Assembly: GCA_036971475.1 (NCBI GenBank)
Contig: JBAIZL010000006.1
Span: 9,093,156-9,157,155, forward strand
Source of the DNA: Prosapia bicincta
Lineage: Eukaryota; Arthropoda; Insecta; Hemiptera; Cercopidae
Length of the DNA: 64,000 nucleotides
Direction: 5' to 3'
A program made the translations under genes and the position numbers. The notes beneath the pieces were generated by a model. It had not been told where the DNA came from. It made no database searches and was given only the letters and a program-made list of their open reading frames with translations. This document shows, piece after piece, positions 43,701-56,976 of the stretch (positions are counted from its first letter, which is position 1; each line of letters starts with the position of its first letter).

Positions 43701-45153
43701 TCGTCATGAAAAGTATCTTAGAAATCTTTGTCCATTTAAGGCATAAACTTGAGCATTGATTTTTTTTTTCTGTACAGTAATAACAGGTTAAATACTCATA
43801 TTGTGGGAATAATCTCTTGGATAGGTGTGCTTGACTGAGTAGATTCAATGATTACTTTTTTCAAAGGTTAGTAACATTGTTTTCTTGGACTAGCCCTTAT
43901 AATACTACGTAAAATTTTTCTTAAGTGACAAATAGAATATCACTGTTGAGTGTGATTTCTGAGTTAGGATTTGAGACTTTTTGTTAATTACAACTGTTCA
44001 ATATCTCTACCAACACAACCGCCATACAGTCTGCATGACATTAGTAACACCTGTTTGGCAATGCAAGTGTTTCATCTCACTGCATACTGTCATTCCTATT
44101 GATTCCATTGACTTATACTCTTAAAATGTACTAACTTTATCTGTAATATTGTTTAAATATTCACTACTGATGGCAAGAATTGAAAGAATAAATTACGTTG
44201 CATAGTTTTCAGTGCATTGCTGGATTGCATCTTTTTGAGGCTCATGTATAAACATAGAGAAGTATAACAGACATATCTAAATCTCCAAGCTTGTGACAAA
44301 TAATTGTTTAGTTACATTCTTTCTGTAACTTTTTATAATTTTTTTTTTGTGCCCGGTTTAGTTTTAGACCATGTAAGAAATTAATTTTAACGTTAAAAAA
44401 TTGTAGTTTACACACTGCTTAGTGCCTACAGATTTATAAATAATATTATTATTGTGTGCATTTCAATAACTTTATTCAAAATCCCATATAAACTGACATT
44501 TTTATAAATATTTAAAGATTTTTAATCTATGTCTATTTCTTTATAGGGTTATGTGAAGAGACAAGCTCTGTATGCCTGCATGACATGCCTACCTTCTGAC
44601 AAAGGTCCACAGGCTGGTGTATGCTTAGCTTGTAGCTATCAGTGCCATGAAGGACATGATCTTATTGAGTTATATACTAAAAGGTTGGTTGTCTAGTATT
44701 TTATTGCTTGATTTTTACAGTAGTTGAACGGAACTAAAGGTATGTTGGTATTCTCATTTTGATTTATTGTAGGACTTGCAGGATTTTGTAAAAGATGGAT
44801 GTTATAGGATTTTGAGAAGCCTATATTGGTACCCAGTAATGACCAGTTTTCACATTAAAATTAAATTACATCAAAAAATAATATATACCAACATTAATGT
44901 ATGTACTAACTAATAATGAGCTAATGTAGCGTTAATAATGAACTAATTAACACCTTTATTGAAACACTGTAAGAAATTTAATTTTGAGGTTCTGGCAGTC
45001 CTGTTCCTAATACTCACCCCACTCCCTGAGTAGCCTTTCTCCTTCCTCAGAATACCACACCTGAGTTTTGCTTAGTTAGTGGTGTAACACATAAATTAAG
45101 ACCCTGGTCTGGGATGCCGATTGTGGTGCTGGTCTAAAATAGATACCAGTGTG

Positions 45154-45208
<55 letters not shown>

Positions 45209-46349
45209 GTTAATATATTACGATTGTAAGTAATTTTATCCACCATTAAGTGCAATGATTTTACCTTGTGTGATGAGGCACCTTTCGGTCACTTGACCAT
45301 TGTCGAATCACTGATATTTTTCTGGTGTAGATGTTCGGTCCGTGATGTTGGTATTTGTTGACGTTACACGCATTTTCTCTTGATCTGCGTGTATGTGGTC
45401 TGTAAGTTCATTAAATTGTTATGTGTTTTTATAAATGTGATATTTTTCTAGTGAGTTTAATTCTAATGGGTTATTATTTATAAATGAAGAATTAGATAAC
45501 ATTACAAAAATAGGAATAGAAAATGGATACAACAAACACCTTATAAAAAACATATACAATAAATTTACAAAAAAAACTAACCTCAACACAACACTACAAC
45601 CTGAACACAAAAATAATAAAAATAAAAAAATCTACCTAAAATATAAATACACTAATAACAAAATAGAAAAACTAACAAATATATACAACAAAGAATACTA
45701 CACTCCAACATACAAACCAAACAACAAAATAATAAAATATCTTAATAACACAAACCACAAAACAAATACAGAAAAACATAACCTATCAGGAGTTTACAAA
45801 ATTACATGTAACTACTGCAATGCATTTTACATAGGAAAATTGACCAGATCATTTAAAATAAGATTTGAAGAACATTACAGAGCATTCAAAAATAAAAATA
45901 CAAAAGTATCAAATGTGGCAGCACACCTAATAACACATAAACATGAAATAACAAATTACGAAAATAACCAAACCCTACTTGAAATAAATAATAACCCAAT
46001 AAAACTAAACTCACTAGAAAAATACCACATTTATAAAAACATACACAACAATTTAATGAATCTACAAACAACATATACAGAAGACATACTATTCAAAAAC
46101 ATTATACACAAGACTCAAGAGAAACGTGTATGACGTCAACAAGTACCAACACGACAGACCGAACATCCACACCAGAAAAATTGAGAAAAAGGAATCAGTG
46201 ATTCGACAATGGTCAAGTGACCGAAAGGCGTCTCATCACTCAAGGTAAAATCATTGCACTTAATGGTGGATAAAATTACTTACAATAGTAACATAATAAC
46301 TTCATAAAGTCAGTGCAACGGAAAAACAATGGATAACGTAAAATATCAA

Positions 46350-46405
<56 letters not shown>

Positions 46406-46420
46406 TTGATATTTTACGTT

Positions 46421-46492
<72 letters not shown>

Positions 46493-47226
46493 ATGTATAG
46501 TATATAAAAACAGTACAAAATATATACTGTGTCAGCTGAATTGAATTTTGTGTACCATAGTACCCTAAATTGTGTATTTTACATAACACTTCTGCCAGTA
46601 TTTAATTTAACTTGGTTGTTCTAATCATCTTAAATTCACTGATTAAAGTATAAGTAATTATTGCATAACTATGTGAATACCTTAGAACTTATGTGAATGG
46701 TTAGCCTCGTAAAAGAAACGATTGTTTCGAAATTAGTCACGTATGTTCTAAGGTATTCATTCAGCTATACAATGTATTTAATTGTTATTTTTTAATACTA
46801 CAAAAACTTCCCAGTACATAAGAGTAAATTAGTGTTATACATACTAATAATTTATATTTTGTTTCAGGAATTTCAGATGTGATTGTGGCAACAACCTGTT
46901 TGCTAGCAAAACATGCAGTTTGGAACCAGTAAGTTTTATTTTTGTTGAAAATTACATAGGTTAAACATTAGTTTTTCTTTTCTTTTTTTTTTTAAATAAA
47001 ATTAAAAAATAAATTAAAATATATAGTTATATATATATATTATATATATATATATTATATTATATATATATTATATAACTATTATATATATATATTAATA
47101 GCATCCACAGCAGAGAAAAATCAGTGATTCGACAATGGTCAAAGACCGAAAGGTGCCTCATCACTCAAGGTAAAATTATTGCACTTAATGGTGGATAAAA
47201 TTACTCAAAAATAGTAATATATTAAC

Positions 47227-47268
<42 letters not shown>

Positions 47269-50200
47269 TTAGTTTTTCTGTCCAAAATATTTCTTGGTAT
47301 TGTTTTGTTTATAACCTATGGTTAAAGTTTTATCACTATTATACACTAGAAGTCGCACACACGCACACTCGCTTGTGTTTAGGACAATTTTAAATGACTA
47401 TTATTACATCGAGAAATAACTTATGGTTAAAATTTTATATCTATCAAACACACACACACACACATAAATGCATGGACACACACACTCGCCCGTGTGTGTG
47501 TGTGATGCATTATGTCCTTAATAACCTGTATCTTATATCTTCACCTTGAACTATCTATATTCACATTTCTTTATTTAATCAACGATAGTAGTCAAATTAA
47601 TGAAATGTCTTGAACCTATGTGGTAGCATATGGAAATTTCTCTTGAATATTGATGTTCATGAAAATTTCAATAATAATATTAACATTTTATATGTGTTTA
47701 CAGAATAAAAGTGCTTTTAATGAAGAGAACAAGTACAACCAAAACTTTAAAGGGCTTTATTGTACTTGTAAGAGGCCTTACCCTGACCCTGATGATGAAA
47801 TCAATGATGAGATGATACAGTGTATTGTTTGTGAAGATTGGTTTCATACACGGGTAGGTGTATATATTAATTATAATTACTTTTGCATTGAATATTTTAT
47901 TTGAAAGAGGAAAATTGATATTTCACTTTACTTAATGACAGAAATCTATACAGAGCACAGTAGCATAATTATAATCATCAAACAACAATAACTCTTGCTA
48001 TACATATTTACACAACCTTGATGTACATTTTGCTAATGCAGTTAGCATCATCAGAAGGTTACAAACATACTGGGATCTAAAAACTACTTGTAATGGGCAT
48101 CACTCCCACTCCCCCGCCCAGCGACCGGTTTAACCAAACCAATGCTAAACATAGAAACAAGACCAGGCTCATCACTGACAACATGACATCTAACTTAAAC
48201 ACTAATATACAAAACATTTTGAATACAGTGAAACCTCTCATATCCGGATCAATGTGGTAACGCAACACCCCAATTTAGATATGGGAGGGGTTACGTCGTG
48301 ATGTACGTTTGTGCTACATAATCACAACCAGGAAGTAGTTGTATGATTGTTTTAAGTAAATAAGTTACAATAATTGAAGATTCTAATTATATTTTAATAG
48401 AAATATAGAACTGAACACACAGTTTCAACTTGTGCCTAGTAAGTTTTTAACAGCCCTGGGTTTTTGTGATTTTCCAATCAATCTAAGTTTTCATTTATTA
48501 GTTCTTGTAACATTACTGCAGACTAATATAGTAAGGCTTTCATTTTTTTTATACCCTAGAGCCCTGGTTTCTTCATTGGAGGCTAGAGTACACCTGGGAA
48601 GCATTTTTCTATTTGGGCCAAATTTGTCAGTTATAAGGTTTATGGTCGCTATTTCCTTCCACATCATCCATCTTGTGTAGGAAAATTTTAAACTATTTTG
48701 CACTGTTTTATTTACTGAGAGCTTTTCCGTACTTATTTAAAGTTTTCTAACACCATGTTGATTTTTCCACTTCTCCAACCAAAATCCACTAGCATTAAAA
48801 TTACTTGCAATACCCATTTCTTTATGAAATTCAAGAGCTTTAATATGAGTTTGGTTATGGCCATTCACGGTTTGATCTACATTGTGTGAACCACAAGAAT
48901 AGTGCTTCGTTCACTTTATCATTCACTTTTTGCTGTTAAAACTTGAAGCCTGGTTAGAGTACCTTTTTTCTAATTTTTCAGTAGACTTTTTCCAGTCACT
49001 TGCCGTACTCGCTTCTACACCCATCTCACTTGCAATATTTTACATGTTTCTCCTGCATCTTATAGTTTTATTGTCGGAATCTTATCTTCAATAGAAAATA
49101 TATTTTTTTCTCCTATAATCTTTAATGTAGATTACAAAATCTAGGTAAAATGTCTAACTAAATCACCTAATTACACAAAATCCTATAGAACATATGTAAA
49201 CTGAACAATACATATATTAAAACACATCTGAATAAGTTGGATAATACAATAATATTTAGGGCACTAATGAAATGACCGGTAGGTAAACTCAACTATAACT
49301 GGCTTAGTTGGGAAAGAACAAAGAGCTGACTGCTGGCACCAGAGAACAGGCATGATGGTAAGGAGCCTAGTGGAATAAAGGCACTTACTTTATTTTCATA
49401 TTGTCTGTATATGAGAGGTTTAACTGTAGTAAATAAAAATAAAATAATAATTAAAACTGAAGTAACTTTTATTAATCACATCATTAATAATAATAAATGT
49501 AATATCATTAACGATAATAAAATATGTCAATACCGGCTATAATTACAACTAAAGTAGAATCCCGTGTTTGTGGCTGTTTTTTTTTTTTTTTTTTTAATCT
49601 TGGGAGCGGGTTTAAACTGCCCGAAGCACTGCTACCTTAAGGTATATTGTACTTACCTCCCTGATCTAGTCAAATAGCCCCTTCCCTCTTACCAGGTTTA
49701 GGAGTTTCCTGACTAGTGTTTTACCTTCAGCATCCACCAGAGAGGTTGAAGCGCCTCTCGGCAAGTGCTTCACATCTATAAATGATGTGTGTGGCAGTCT
49801 CCAGTTCTTGACCACATAATCTGCACACTGGTTCATCTTTGTAGATACCCATTTTATGCAAATGTTTCCTTAGTCCACAGTGTCCCGTGAGTAGACCTGT
49901 GGCTATCCTCAATTCCTGCCTAGACAGATAGATGAGACTCTTCTGCAGCCCCAAGGAAGGTTTCCTAAGGGTTAGCTTACTGTGTCTCATCCCTTCAGCC
50001 CTGATCCAGTGCTCACAGTGTCTTTCAGCCATCCACCTTCGCATTGCAATCTTGACCATGGATTTGGAAATACCTACCGCCGGCTCCGGTCCAATCAGGT
50101 GAGTCAAAGACCCCTCTCTGGCCAGCGCATCTGCGGCTTCATTTCCAAATATTCCCCTATGCCTTGGCACCCAACCTATCTTGATTTGATTGTTCCTTGC

Positions 50201-53200
50201 CAGGGCTTGTAGGTTATTTAGGCACTCCCTGACTGTGGCCGAGGTGACCACATGTCCGTTTAGTGCCTTAATTGCTGCCTGACTGTCGGAGAAAATAGCA
50301 ATCCGGGTCCCGTGTGTTCCCCTTTTTGCTATCTCTCCCAGACAGGCATTTAAAGCATATATTTCGGCCTGAAAGACAGAGGTATGCCTCCCCAAGGAAA
50401 AAACTAGTTTTACCCTTGGGTTTTTACAATACACCCCCGCTCCAGTGCCGAAGTCCATCTTGGAGCCATCTGTGTACCAGATCTGAGCTCCCGATGTTAC
50501 TGTCCTGACCATTCCATCATAGTTTGGTGGGCCTGGTCAGGTGTAAACGTTCGAGTAATGTGGTCGCTGCCCATTTCCAAGACGGGCTCTTTAGCCACGC
50601 ACTCGATACTCATATGTCCCGAAACATCTGGGAGATTAGCCCAGTTGTTCGAGTTACGCAATCTCCATGCCGCCAGCCTCGCCTCTCCCTTAAGGACAAG
50701 CTCAAGGGGGGGGGGATGTTAAGCATTACTTCCATTGCTGCACCAGGTGTAGTTGACATCGCTCCCAGTGTGCACAGACAAGCCAATCTCTGGATAGAGC
50801 TCAGTTGAGCTCTTGTCTGTGCCTGGTTGGCCTTTGTCCACCACACCAGAGCTCCATAGGTAATCATAGGTCTCAGATACATCCAGTGCAAAAATGTAAA
50901 AATAAAATAATAATTAAAACTGAAGTAACTTTTATTAATCACATCATTAATAATAATAAATGTAATATCATTAACAATAATAAAATATGTCAATACCGGC
51001 TATAATTACAACTAAAGTAGAATCCCGTGTTTGTGGCTGTAACAAGGAGAGTAACTAGAACTAGGAATTGTGCGTTTATCTGCGTTCAACAACAAACTGC
51101 CCTTAGTTTTAGCAATGAATATACTTTCATAACTATTATGTAACTTTCCTGGTTTACTTATTGAGACAACTTAGAAACTTTACATTGTTAGAAATTTGAG
51201 GTTTGATTATAGTTTTCATAATTACATTTTGTAATTTTTCCTACTTCTAAGAATTTTCATAATTGAAAAATATTTGCTACTAATAATTTGTTTTGAAAAA
51301 AAGGAAAACACAAATAAAAAATTTACATTATTTCTGAAAATAGTTATGTAAAAATTTTTTAAAGCCAAAATCATATTTTATTGCACATTTCATTTCATTA
51401 TTGCAGTAAAGTATACAGTAAGCAAATAAAAGAAAACTTCAAGCACCACAATTTTCAAAACCTCTTGAATATTTTATAGGCATTGGGATATAATAGCAAA
51501 CATTGGGGGGGGGGGTTGATACCAACTGATTAAGGTGGTAAAAACACATGGATTTAGCTTCTGCACCTTGTTTTTACTAAAGAGGTTTAGCATGAGGCTT
51601 AAGCACAAGTAAAAGGGAAATGTAGCTACTCACACTATGAAATTTCGGCGCTATAACTTTAGCTCCATCTCAGCTACTGGTTACTGCCGCCTGCTAATTT
51701 AACTGTTGTTGCCAACAGATGTAATAAATTTTTCTTCACAATTCCCAAAACTCTTCCCACTTCTTGCTTTTTTTGATTCTTCTAACTGTATCTCAAAATG
51801 CTTTTAGTTCATAAATGACATATATTTCACTATCGCTCAATTTATAGTTTTCACCGATGTTTAACTGTTATAATATTAATTGAAAACAAAAAACAAGGAA
51901 GTTTGCTCAAGTTCGTATAACTTTGTTTAATTCTATGGAATGGGTAAAAAAGTACAGTTATTCTACAATACTGTATACCAAAAAGATAGATGTATTCATA
52001 CCTATCTAATGAATAATTATATATAAGGTAGTTATTTTATGTTAATTGTAAACAATTATTCTACCATTAAGTGCAATTAATTTTCACCTTGTGGTAAGGT
52101 ACCTTTCAGTCACCTTGACCGTTTTGAATCTCCTATGTGTAGGTTGAGAAATTTCAAGTAGAGCTGTTTACCTTAGTAGGTGTCAACGTTGTGATATTTA
52201 ACGACACCCATTATTATTCCATTGCACTGACTTTATAAAGTTATTATATGTTACTTGCACTTATAGTAATAGCAAAATGCGAGTGCCCCTGAACGCCGGA
52301 TAATCTCACTCACACAAAGGCAAAGGATTAGGACGGGTCGTATTCCTCCTGTGCTCTGTTTGTTAGTCACCTAGGTGTGAATCCTTTATCAAACATTAAT
52401 TTTTTAAATTTGATAACACACCTCAGAAAGGTTAGCATAAATTAATTATGCACGTCATTACGAGAAAATTGATACAAAAAAATGTACAATTTATTGTTAC
52501 TTCATGAGGGGATAACATGAAATAAAAACGCTAAAGGAAAACACTGTACTAAATACATTTAAGTGACTTATAACTACTCAAGTAAATCATGGGTTGATTG
52601 GTATCATTGTTCTTGTAATTTCAAGTAGAATCAATATTTATTAACCTTTTGTTGTTAAAATTACAACTTAAAAAGTTTAGAGTTTTGTTAGAAAATACCC
52701 ACTAAAAGACCAATGGAACGGAAATACATTCGGTCTGTCCTAATCCTCTGCCTTTGAGTGAGTGAGACTACCTGGCGTTCAGGGGCACTCCCATTTTGCT
52801 ATTGCTAACTTTTTAAGTTATGATTTTAACAACAAATGGTTGATTCTACTTGAAATTACAAGAAAAATGATATACAATATCAAGAGCACAGTGGTACAAT
52901 ATATTACAAAAATATAGGTGAAAAAACCTAAGGATTTAATCTTAGGTAACTTATTTTAGTTATTTTTTGATTAATTTTTGTGGTTTTGGGGTTTTTCACC
53001 TATTTTTTGTAAGAAAAATGATACCAAACGACCCATGATGTACTTTAGTAGTTATTAGTCATTTCAACATAATAAGTGCGGTATTTTCCTTTAGCGTTTT
53101 TACCTCATGTTATCCTCTCATAAAGTGACAATAAATTGTATATTTTTTGGTGTCAATTTTCTCGTAATGACATGCATAATTAATTTATGCTAACCTTTCT

Positions 53201-56200
53201 GAGGTGTTATCGAATTTAAAAAATTAGAGTTTGATAGAGGATTCACGCCTAGGTGATTAATAAACAGAACACAGGAAGGAATACGGCCCATCATAATCCT
53301 CTGCCTTTGTGTGAGTGAGATTACTTGGTGTTCAGGAGCACTCCCATTTTGCTATTACTATAATGGTGAAATAATTGTTTACAATTAATATATAATAACT
53401 TTATAAAGTCAGTACACCATAATAATAATGGACAATATTAAATATCATACACTATATTTTATAAGGACTTCAGAAATTTTGCTTTTATTTAATATGACTT
53501 AGTTCAACTTGTTCCTAAATACATGAGTAATAGTGATTTGTTTAATAAAGTGAAACCGTAACAAAGAATGTTTTGTAATTATTTTTGTTGTTAATTAATG
53601 CATTTGATTTACTTTAGCTTATAAGTGTCAAGTTTGCGGTGTAGAATTCATATGCATGCTTTTTGAAAAAATGAACACTAAATTAACCTATATATTTGAG
53701 TAGAGTTTTGTGTCTTTCCAAACGTTACAATATACTTAGAAGTAGCCCCCCTGAAAATGGAGTAATTCTAAAACGCGTCAACAAAAGAAAATATTGTAAC
53801 GTTAGGTATGGCAGAAAACTGTACTCGAATATATAGAAATATTCCCAACAGAAATAAAGATGAGTATATTAAGAATTTCAACTAAATTAATTTAATTTTT
53901 TTAAGTAGATTAAAATGTTTTTATATATGTTTTTCCTTAAACTAATATACTTGTGATTGTAAGACTAATAATGATTTTCTTGTAGCATTTAGGAATTGAT
54001 GTGCCAATGGCGGACAACTACTCTGAGATGATCTGTGGCCAGTGCTCTGATAATCTTACGTTCCTTAATTATTATCTTGGACATACAGGTAAATTTCTTT
54101 GCATTTTAATAATGAAGTTAATAGTTGAGGTTGCAAGAGTATTAAATTTATTAATGCCTTAACAGTGGAACCCAATGTAATGAGCTAAATGTTTTATATT
54201 TGATAAACAAGCACTAAAATTTATAAACATTATAATGTCTTTAATGTAGGAAATAGTAACAAGTGAGTTGTATAAACCAAGAGCACTTTCTCAAATTTTC
54301 TCAGCACAAATAACGCCTGTTTCTTTCCCTCACACATATCCATATACATAATTTCATAAGCCGAATTGTGGGAGTTTGGAAGGTTGTACAGAGCTGGGAG
54401 ATGGCTCAAATTAAAGGTATTGACACGAAGGAGCAGGAATAAATATAGGTTTTTCTCAATTTGCAACATTTATAGGGTTTTGAGGAACTTAAATTTATTA
54501 AAAATCTCCATAAGAAATACATTGCATTGAAAAACACCTGATTATCAAATATTTCAGCTGAGAAACAACTCTACAAATATTATTTTTAAAACAGCTGAGT
54601 AGAAATATTGTAACAGTATTAAAAATTAATTAGACGTATGAACTTGGGATCAGGTTTAGTTGATGGAGTACATCTTATCATACTAGATATGTTTGACAAG
54701 TGTATTTAATTAGAAATAATCACTGGGTCTGGAAAAGGAAACATATTTGTACCAATAATTAAATTAATATCAACAGATCCTAACATGCCATTTTAAATGA
54801 AAAGGAACCAATTTCCTTTAAGACTTACATTTTCAATAACTATAAGTAAGGCTTCAATCGACCAAAACTGTTTTTACCGAATTTTACACATGCTCAACTT
54901 TATATTGCACTAAGTCTAGTAAAATCTCAAGACAGATAAAAGATGCATATTGGTAAAAAAAATTAAATTGAAAACGCATTCACAAAAAATATAGATTATG
55001 ACAAAATTTTGTTATGAACAATTTAAATTATATTAAATTAATTTGTATTGAAAAATAAAATTATCCTACAAAAGTTTAAAATTTGTTTCAATATAATAAG
55101 GGCATTTGCCCCTACAACCCCCTAGTCTTAAAACATATAATTTCGTAAGCCACATTTTAAGAGAAAACACATTAACATACATTATTAGTATGCCTATAAG
55201 TATCCCAATAGAAGGAACCATAGAAATAATAAAAAACAAATGAAAAAGAAAACAATAAATAGTATTATTACACTAATCAAACACATATGTAACCAAAATT
55301 ACTTCCAATTTAACAATAAATACTATAAAGAAACAACTGGACTCCCCCATGGGATCATCCATATCATCAGTCATGTCAGAAATATATCTACAACACTTTG
55401 AACAAATAATAATTAAACCTATACTAAACAAACATAATATTTGGCTATGGGCAAGATACGAGGATGTTATACTTGTAATATATCAACCTACCATTCACAA
55501 CGAACACATCATAATACTAAAATTAAATACATACAACGAAAACATACAATTCACCTTTGAAACAAAAACAAACAGAATAATTAACTATCTTGACATTACA
55601 TTAAATATAAACTTTTTATTCTTCAAAAGAATAATTTTCAGTTTGAGGGAAACAAATACTTGCAAATAAAAAGAACAGCAATGGGTACTAGGATGACCCA
55701 ATAACAGCTCCTAGGGAACACTTTTCAGAAGGATCTATAAAATTACTGTGCAATGAAAGCCCCTCCACTTCTCAATTTTACATACTGCCAAAGATCCATA
55801 AAAATATCGTACCTCCACCTGGTAGGCCAATAATCACTGGTTGTAATTCGGTCACAGAAAGAATCTCAGCTTTTCTGGATTCGTATATTCAACCTTTGGT
55901 GAAAAACCTTCTGTCATACATTCAGAATACGAATCATTTCATAGACTGGCTGTCTCAAATACCAGTACCTCTACCTCCTGAAACAATTTTGGTCACCATA
56001 GATGTTATATACAGGTGTCCACATCAAACCGTCAAACCATCTACAATACATACATTTCAATAGCAACTACCCTATGAATATAAAAAGGTCCATACCATAC
56101 AGTCAGGCAATCAGGGGCAAGACAATTTGTTCCAACAATATAGCATTGGAGGACTATATTAGAAAGACCTTACTAGCTTTCAAGAAAGAGGATATCCTAA

Positions 56201-56905
56201 ACAACTTGTCAAGGATCAAATCCGCTTAACTCAATCATCTGATGATCTCAGACCACCTAAGGAAGACAACAAACTGTCTTTAGTTACAGATTACTATCCA
56301 GGCCTACAAAAGCTGAACAAAATATTAAAGCACAGTACATGAATGGCCAGACATGACGTTGGAACCATGAACATAGACAGGGTAACCGCTCAACACGCTG
56401 CTACTCACAACATCATATCTTTCAATGATTGTTATACCACAAAAATAATTAAGGCCCGCCTGATTGCAACCCTTCAGAATTGGGAAGATGGGAGTTGTCA
56501 TACCAGTGGTACATCAAATCCAGAGAACCTCCTAACCTCAACATCAGATACAACTACTTTTACCTTCCCCCTAACTTCTACCATTTTTAACAACTCCATT
56601 TACCTTCCTTCAGACAGCCTATTAATATCTAGTTTCAAATAATCAATATTTATACAAATCACATATAGTACTATATCATAAACTATAAATCTGTGAAATT
56701 TGGATATTTATACACACCTGTGGTTTACTTCAGTCTTTTCCTTGTCTCTTTTTTGATTGACAAAGATCATTGTATGATCAAAAAAATGTCAATAGTGTGA
56801 TAAGTTTTTATATGTGTCTATTTATTTATTTCCAAGAGATTGCAGTTTTGGACTATTGCCACTAGGTAAGTCTGTCAGTCTCCTATCTAGTCCAAAAATT
56901 CCTAT

Positions 56906-56976
<71 letters not shown>

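Larger units (their letters stand above)
34721..44546 (+). other. UBR7 intron 1 (9.8 kb)
   Basis: Contains a long-TIR element, a short MITE, a Tigger pseudogene, an 84-bp minisatellite, a PLE copy and a TTAA MITE, each listed. Elsewhere it is AT-rich; a unit of the form AAAACCAAATCTA-CCTAACTGG...TAGGTATATTTTAATATAG recurs near 36180, 36260, 36390, 36470 and 37290. Confidence 0.75.
45206..46350 (+). mobile_element. Penelope-like element copy with ~275-bp inverted arms
   Basis: 45206-45480 is the reverse complement of the 3' part of the element (about 46000-46340), including the end of its own coding region, which reads [13 protein letters not shown] on the minus strand. The forward coding part starts at the junction near 45481. 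(TA)n arrays lie on both sides, and a 20-bp hairpin (TAACGTAAAATATCAAGAAT and complement, 46334-46422) spans the right array. Confidence 0.8.
44684..46867 (+). other. UBR7 intron 2
   Basis: 44684-45150 is AT-rich without recognised features. The rest is a PLE copy between TA arrays, then at 46670-46755 an inverted repeat (GTGAATACCTTAGAAC / GTTCTAAGGTATTCAT) around a GTTTCGAAAT core. Confidence 0.7.
49577..50896 (-). mobile_element. 5'-truncated non-LTR retrotransposon
   Basis: On the minus strand the element starts inside the reverse transcriptase C-terminus at 50896 and ends with a poly(A) tail (T-run at 49577-49596). It carries the end of RT, an RNase H domain and a zinc-knuckle tail. The composition is clearly GC-richer than its surroundings, suggesting a recent arrival. 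It is flanked by a direct ~144-bp duplication. Confidence 0.92.
47854..53985 (+). other. UBR7 intron 4 (6.1 kb)
   Basis: Contains a hammerhead motif, a Tigger element, a non-LTR element with its target duplication and a large inverted repeat, each listed. 51041-52090 is AT-rich with a poly-G run near 51506 and nothing else recognised. 53720-53870 resembles the PLE-end repeat at 14.4 kb. Confidence 0.7.
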
